The position numbers were made by a program, and so were the translations under genes. The notes beneath the pieces were generated by a model. The model worked only from the letters and a program-made list of their open reading frames with translations, searched no databases and was not told the origin of the DNA. DNA of 13,554 nucleotides from Solirubrobacterales bacterium. Lineage in GTDB: Bacteria; Actinomycetota; Thermoleophilia; Solirubrobacterales; Solirubrobacteraceae. Where the stretch lies: contig DAHVAB010000029.1 in NCBI GenBank assembly GCA_027314825.1, forward strand, positions 1-13,554, written 5' to 3'. This document shows, one piece after another, positions 13,429-13,554 of this stretch (the first letter of the stretch is position 1; each line of letters starts with the position of its first letter).

Positions 13429-13554
13429 GCGCGCGTGCCGCGGATCGACCGCGGCGAGGACGCAGCCCTTCGTATAGAGCTCGCCGGACTTGACGAACAG
13501 CACGGCGCAGGGCGCCTGCTCGATGAGGCGCTGCTCGCGGTAGGCGAGCGTGCG
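13429..13554 (-). pseudogene. N-terminal part of the family-2-like glycosyltransferase in a different frame, cut by the window edge
   Basis: Read on the minus strand from 13554, this gives 42 protein-like residues, including TLAYREQRLIEQAPCAVLF, then VKSGELYTKGCVLAAVDPRHAR. Hydrophobic strands and charged helices fit an N-terminal GT domain. Immediately after, at the (CG)4 tract 13428-13435, the protein-like signal moves to the frame of the 12822-13427 CDS (MAAAIGDELARSRHSVHLHT). In its own frame the continuation is Arg/Gly-rich and looks non-coding. One base fewer or two bases more would join the two parts. The true start lies outside the window. Confidence 0.6.

Noticed and set aside
12814..13503. 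Single frame from a GTG at 13503 to 12814 as the real glycosyltransferase
   Set aside because: Only its first 25 residues look like protein. After 13429 it becomes an Arg/Pro/Ala-rich shadow, while the DDD motif and conserved blocks are in the other frame. I treat it as the frameshifted 5' part.
1..13554. tRNA, rRNA, insertion sequence, phage or toxin-antitoxin genes
   Set aside because: I looked on both strands and saw no tRNA-like cloverleaf consensus, no transposase motifs, no terminal inverted repeats with target duplications, and no small paired genes.

Overview
The window is very GC-rich (about 70% by eye). Its codon third positions are strongly G/C and its genes are short-spaced, often with GTG starts and weak or absent Shine-Dalgarno sequences. 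These traits, together with a small secreted protein of a type I associate with Thermoleophilia, suggest a high-GC actinomycetote, probably order Solirubrobacterales. The lineage is an inference from gene style and family resemblance, because there is no rRNA or tRNA here to settle it.

Layout. (1) Positions 29-2719, minus strand: two metabolic genes, methylmalonyl-CoA mutase large subunit followed by aspartate-semialdehyde dehydrogenase. (2) Positions 2744-5339, plus strand, divergent from the mutase across only 24 bp: a UDP-glucuronate decarboxylase (UDP-xylose synthase) and a polyprenyl-phosphate sugar-1-phosphate transferase that would start a lipid-linked glycan. (3) Positions 5488-6534, minus strand: a single family-4 glycosyltransferase. 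Divergent from it is a SAM methyltransferase at 6678-7304, plus strand. (4) Positions 7345-13554, minus strand: an apparent operon running leftwards from the right edge. It holds a family-2-like glycosyltransferase with an apparent frameshift, two GT4 glycosyltransferases overlapping by 4 nt, a small exported membrane-anchored protein, and a Wzy/WaaL-type polymerase-ligase with C-terminal TPRs. Positions 1-28 show nothing I can name. No gene-free stretch reaches 300 bp.

How it fits together. From 2744 rightwards this reads as a cell-surface polysaccharide or glycoconjugate locus. It has nucleotide-sugar supply (UDP-xylose), priming onto polyprenyl phosphate, chain extension by four glycosyltransferases, possible methylation, and membrane polymerisation or ligation. 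No flippase, chain-length regulator or UDP-glucose dehydrogenase is visible, so the pathway is incomplete in this window. The mutase and Asd genes look like unrelated primary metabolism flanking the locus.

The least ordinary signals are the following: a reading-frame break at a (CG)4 tract in the family-2 glycosyltransferase; a 48-bp-period duplication that carries that gene's stop codon up to the next gene's start; independent tandem-repeat insertions at the same interdomain hinge in both adjacent GT4 enzymes; an exported Cys-pair protein with a C-terminal membrane tail sitting inside the glycan operon; and a 24-bp divergent promoter with overlapping -10 boxes that predicts leaderless transcripts on both sides. 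I see no CRISPR array, phage, IS element or defence system.
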